Part shown: one piece after another, positions 8,224 through 9,817 of the stretch
Numbering within the stretch: the first letter of the stretch is position 1
How the letters are laid out: each line of letters starts with the position of its first letter
Source: CAWVWD01 sp965662365
GTDB taxonomy: Bacteria; Bacteroidota; Bacteroidia; Chitinophagales; Saprospiraceae
NCBI GenBank assembly: GCA_965662365.1
Contig: CBFIHR010000120.1
Coordinates: 1 to 9,817 of the forward strand
Length of the DNA stretch: 9,817 bases
Direction of reading: 5' to 3'
Program-made: the position numbers and the translations under genes
The notes under the pieces: model-generated
What the model was told of the DNA's origin: nothing
What the model saw: the letters and a program-made list of their open reading frames with translations, nothing else
Databases searched by the model: none

Positions 8224-8231
8224 CAAAAATA
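8224..8231 (-). promoter_or_regulatory. Possible -7 box for the lipoprotein gene
   Basis: TATTTTTG on the minus strand fits TAnnTTTG. The nearest upstream TTG is 25 bases away, outside the usual 17-23, so only half the promoter is supported. It would give a leader of about 120 bases. Confidence 0.27.
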
Positions 8232-8495
8232 CTCATCCCTCAATTTACATCTGAAACAAGTGCGGGTTCGATTATGGTTTTATTCCCAAAATAAAACTAT
8301 TTCCAATATAGATTCAACTGAGTAAATATTTAAATTTAAAAAATATATGTAAATAACTATTAATCAATTTTTAGAAAAAATTTCACAATGGTACATTTTT
8401 TACTACTTTACAAATGAAAGTTGGGAAAAATAATTCGAAAAGTCATTTTCTCAATGTTTCATAGTTTTTAAGGTTAAAAATTGGGTTAGGTGTTT

Positions 8496-8524
8496 AAAGG
8501 TTCTCTTATAAAAGATGAACCTTT
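8496..8524. terminator. Terminator-like hairpin downstream of elaA
   Basis: Arms 8496-8503 (AAAGGTTC) and 8517-8524 pair perfectly. The pairing continues inward (8504-8507 with 8512-8515, one bulged T) to a four-base loop. It is 42 bases beyond the elaA stop, so it probably terminates that minus-strand transcript. However, the better T-rich tail (CTTTATATAT) is on the plus-strand side, so it could instead end a plus-strand transcript. Confidence 0.5.
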
Positions 8525-8566
8525 CTTTATATATACACAATCATCACTTCACTTCCATAATTTAAT

Positions 8567-9010
8567 TTAACTGAGTAACATTTTGATATGTGGAATATCG
8601 TCTTCTAAATATTCCTCACCAACGATTTTGAAGCCAAAGCTTTTATAAAATTTTATTAAATAACATTGTGCCGAGATGGTAATTTCAGTCGCATTAAAAA
8701 GGCGTTTCGTTTCATCAATTGAGAACTGAACCAGACCTTTTCCGATACCTTTTCCTCTACCCTTTTCAGTTGTTAAGATTCGGCCAATAGACACAGAATT
8801 TTCATAAGAAACACCTTTTGGAACAAGTCGTGCGTAAGCAATTAAATCGTTGTTTTCATATCCTAAGACATGAAAACATTTTTGGTCTTTATCGTCTGCA
8901 TCTAAGTACGGACAGTTTTGTTCGACCACGAATACTTCTTGCCGAACAATCATCATTTGATATAACTCTTCCAAAGTTAATTCATTGAAAGCTACAGTTT
9001 TCCAAGTCAT
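8567..9010 (-). CDS. elaA: GNAT family N-acetyltransferase, ElaA type
   Basis: The 147-residue length matches the ElaA branch of the GNAT fold, which transfers acetyl groups from acetyl-CoA; the natural substrate of ElaA is not firmly known. Diagnostic stretches are R23 with VFVVEQNCPY (26-35), HVLGYENNDLIAYARL (47-62), IGRI (75-78), the acetyl-CoA loop RGKGIG (85-90) in the form R-x-x-G-x-G, and FYKSFGF (121-127) with EEYLEDDIPHI (132-142). These match E. coli ElaA closely as I remember it. The protein is cytosolic, with no signal peptide or extra domain. The ATG at 9010 follows the repeat block by 27 bases, so transcription must begin in or beyond the repeats, or the gene is read through from the GxxExxY gene. 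Confidence 0.92.
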   Translation of the reverse strand: MTWKTVAFNELTLEELYQMMIVRQEVFVVEQNCPYLDADDKDQKCFHVLGYENNDLIAYARLVPKGVSYENSVSIGRILTTEKGRGKGIGKGLVQFSIDETKRLFNATEITISAQCYLIKFYKSFGFKIVGEEYLEDDIPHIKMLLS

Positions 9011-9037
9011 TTTTACTGTTTTACTGTCAAGTTCGTG

Positions 9038-9110
9038 ACCACAAAAGTATCAAAAGACAACAAAAGATAATACCTAAAACTATTTTATTACCTTTTGCTG
9101 CTTTTGTGGT
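9038..9110. repeat. Dyad repeat unit 1 (73 bp)
   Basis: An imperfect inverted repeat: arms 9038-9056 and 9092-9110 match at 17 of 19 positions, both beginning ACCACAAAAG read from the outer ends. The left arm side contains three CAAAAG words at 9042, 9051 and 9061 (9-10 bp apart); the right side contains two on the other strand. A 26-bp linker (9111-9136) joins it to unit 2. It sits directly upstream of elaA. Confidence 0.92.
9042..9049 (-). promoter_or_regulatory. Possible -7 box inside repeat unit 1, facing elaA
   Basis: The minus strand reads TACTTTTG, matching TAnnTTTG, 32 bases upstream of the elaA start. No TTG lies at the expected spacing, so it is a half-match. It is notable because the three bases that differ between the two dyad arms create this box on one side only. 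Confidence 0.32.
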
Positions 9111-9136
9111 AAAAATAGTGCGATTGAAAATTACCC

Positions 9137-9209
9137 ACCACAGAAGTATCAAAAGACAACAAAAGGTAATATCTGAAATTATTTTGTTACCTTTTGCTGC
9201 TTTTGTGGT
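9137..9209. repeat. Dyad repeat unit 2 (73 bp)
   Basis: Second copy of the dyad, 99 bases after unit 1 in the same orientation. It differs from unit 1 by a handful of transitions. CAAAAGGTAA on the left half pairs perfectly with TTACCTTTTG (9187-9196) on the right half. It can therefore fold either through the outer arms alone or through a longer stem with an asymmetric bulge. It begins five bases beyond the GxxExxY stop codon and could serve as that gene's terminator. Confidence 0.92.
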
Positions 9210-9214
9210 AAACA

Positions 9215-9628
9215 TTAATATTGAAGATTTCTAAAATATTGATTTACATACGTTTTTTGTCCTTCTTCGTACAATCGGGTTACATTAAAATTGAATAAAA
9301 TTCCTTTTGGCATTTTTAGTAGTTTCATGTACGTCATCAGTTGAGCTTCATGAATAGGCAAAACATTAGAAACAGATTTTAATTCCAATACTATAGCATT
9401 TTCAATAATCAGATCGCATCTAAGATACGCATCTATTTCGAGACCTTTATAATTAACAGGTATTGTTACTTCTGACGAAAATTTAATGTTCCGCAAAGCT
9501 AATTCATGTTTTAGGCAATTATGATAGACACTTTCTAATAACCCCGGACCTAAGGCTCGATGAACATCAATTGCTGCACCATTAATTTGGTATGTTAAGT
9601 CTTTTAGGTAAGATTTGGTTAGCTTCAT
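9215..9628 (-). CDS. GxxExxY protein (PDDEXK_3 nuclease-like)
   Basis: The 137-residue protein is full length for the GxxExxY/PDDEXK_3 family (PF13366). The naming motif is G29-L-L-E32-S-V-Y35. The nuclease-like core has Asp72 (YLRCDLIIE), then Glu82-Leu-Lys84 (VLELKSV), then H93-E-A-Q96-L-M-T-Y100. The last part fits the Q-x-x-x-Y motif of RecB-type nucleases. All putative catalytic residues are present, so it should be an active DNA-cleaving or DNA-binding enzyme; no activity is established for the family as far as I know. It is probably cytosolic, with no signal peptide. It is bounded on both sides by copies of the same double-dyad repeat: one ends 5 bases after its stop codon and the other begins about 40 bases before its start. 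Its stop overlaps an ATG in the repeat (TAATG). The family is usually annotated only as hypothetical or by motif name. Confidence 0.92.
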   Translation of the reverse strand: MKLTKSYLKDLTYQINGAAIDVHRALGPGLLESVYHNCLKHELALRNIKFSSEVTIPVNYKGLEIDAYLRCDLIIENAIVLELKSVSNVLPIHEAQLMTYMKLLKMPKGILFNFNVTRLYEEGQKTYVNQYFRNLQY

Positions 9629-9668
9629 TATCTAAGAGTTTAAATAAAAAAATCAATATATAGATCGT

Positions 9669-9740
9669 ACCACAAAAGTATCAAAAGACAACAAAAGATA
9701 ATACCTAAAATATTTTGTTACCTTTCGCTGCTTTTATGGT
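9669..9740. repeat. Dyad repeat unit 3 (72 bp)
   Basis: This is the counterpart of unit 1 in the second block, upstream of the GxxExxY gene. Compared with unit 1 it has three transitions and one missing base. Two of the transitions (9726 and 9736) fall in the right arm and weaken the stem. Confidence 0.9.
9673..9680 (-). promoter_or_regulatory. Possible -7 box inside repeat unit 3, facing the GxxExxY gene
   Basis: TACTTTTG on the minus strand matches TAnnTTTG, 45 bases before the GxxExxY start. It occupies the same place in its dyad as the box in unit 1. No TTG is found at the usual distance. Confidence 0.32.
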
Positions 9741-9765
9741 AAAATAGTGCGATTGAAAATTACCC

Positions 9766-9817
9766 ACCACAGAAGTATTAAGAGACAACAAAAGGTAATA
9801 TCTGAAATTATTTTGTT
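9766..9817. repeat. Dyad repeat unit 4 (cut by the window end)
   Basis: Matches the first 52 bases of unit 2 with two transitions. It starts 97 bases after unit 3 and is joined to it by the same linker. The right arm, about 21 bases, should lie beyond the window. Confidence 0.9.

Larger units (their letters stand above)
8098..8566. other. 469-base AT-rich gap without a supported protein gene
   Basis: This stretch lies between the lipoprotein start and the end of the acetyltransferase gene. It holds a possible -7 box, a hairpin at 8274-8300 (arms 8274-8284 and 8290-8300, one G-U pair, loop CCCAA) and a terminator-like hairpin at 8496-8524. Open frames on the plus strand are very short (for example, 16 codons from the ATG at 8414). 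A small RNA is possible, but nothing in the sequence identifies one. Confidence 0.5.
9038..9817 (-). mobile_element. Candidate repeat-bounded GxxExxY cassette
   Basis: Two direct copies of the double-dyad block (9038-9209 and 9669-9817+) flank the GxxExxY gene at a 631-base period. Over the 151 aligned bases available in the left copy I count seven differences: five substitutions, all transitions, and two single-base gaps. The structure would allow gene loss or circle formation by homologous recombination. No transposase, recombinase or clear target-site duplication is visible, so mobility is inference only. Confidence 0.35.

Noticed and set aside
8414..8464. 16-codon plus-strand open frame
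   Set aside because: It is too short, has no ribosome binding site and no known counterpart, so it is not distinguishable from chance in AT-rich DNA.
9038..9209. CRISPR-like array
   Set aside because: The units are palindromic, few in number and joined by a constant linker, with no variable spacers and no cas genes.
9038..9817. Classical insertion sequence
   Set aside because: There is no transposase gene. The outer boundaries are direct repeats rather than one inverted pair, and no target duplication can be defined with the right end cut off.

Overview
The window looks like chromosomal DNA of an AT-rich member of the Bacteroidota, most likely the class Flavobacteriia. Three things point there. 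The large secreted protease ends in a type IX secretion (Por/T9SS) sorting tail. One gene has a good match to the Bacteroidota promoter form TTG-N19-TAnnTTTG. Genes lack clear Shine-Dalgarno sequences and are separated by AT-rich spacers. I cannot name the genus from this sequence alone.

Layout, left to right. Bases 1-104 hold the N-terminus of a small membrane protein (minus strand) that resembles DUF5684 proteins and runs off the left edge. A 306-base spacer without a supported gene follows. uvrB (462-2483, minus) ends next to a perfect 13-bp hairpin. A short DUF1016/YhcG-type PD-(D/E)XK domain protein (2606-3073, minus) has its own promoter and a strong downstream hairpin; its catalytic motifs look eroded. 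Divergent from it is an eight-segment TspO/MBR-like membrane protein (3239-4018, plus), followed by a 995-residue secreted subtilisin-family protease of the bacillopeptidase F type (4108-7095, plus). A shared hairpin separates that protease from a convergent lipoprotein with an SdiA-regulated-type beta-propeller (7195-8097, minus). A 469-base AT-rich gap with hairpins follows. The right end holds an ElaA-type acetyltransferase (8567-9010, minus) and a GxxExxY (PDDEXK_3) nuclease-like gene (9215-9628, minus).

The most interesting part is the right end. The GxxExxY gene lies between two direct copies of a roughly 170-bp block (9038-9209, and 9669 to beyond the window end). Each block consists of two 72-73 bp dyads joined by a 25-26 bp linker. 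The dyad arms are built from CAAAAG iterons, and the first dyad of each block (9038-9110 and 9669-9740) carries a TACTTTTG sequence that fits the -7 promoter box and points at the gene next to it. This looks like a repeat-nuclease cassette, and I treat it as the best candidate for an undescribed system here. The other genes look like independent housekeeping or surface functions, with no sign of one shared pathway.
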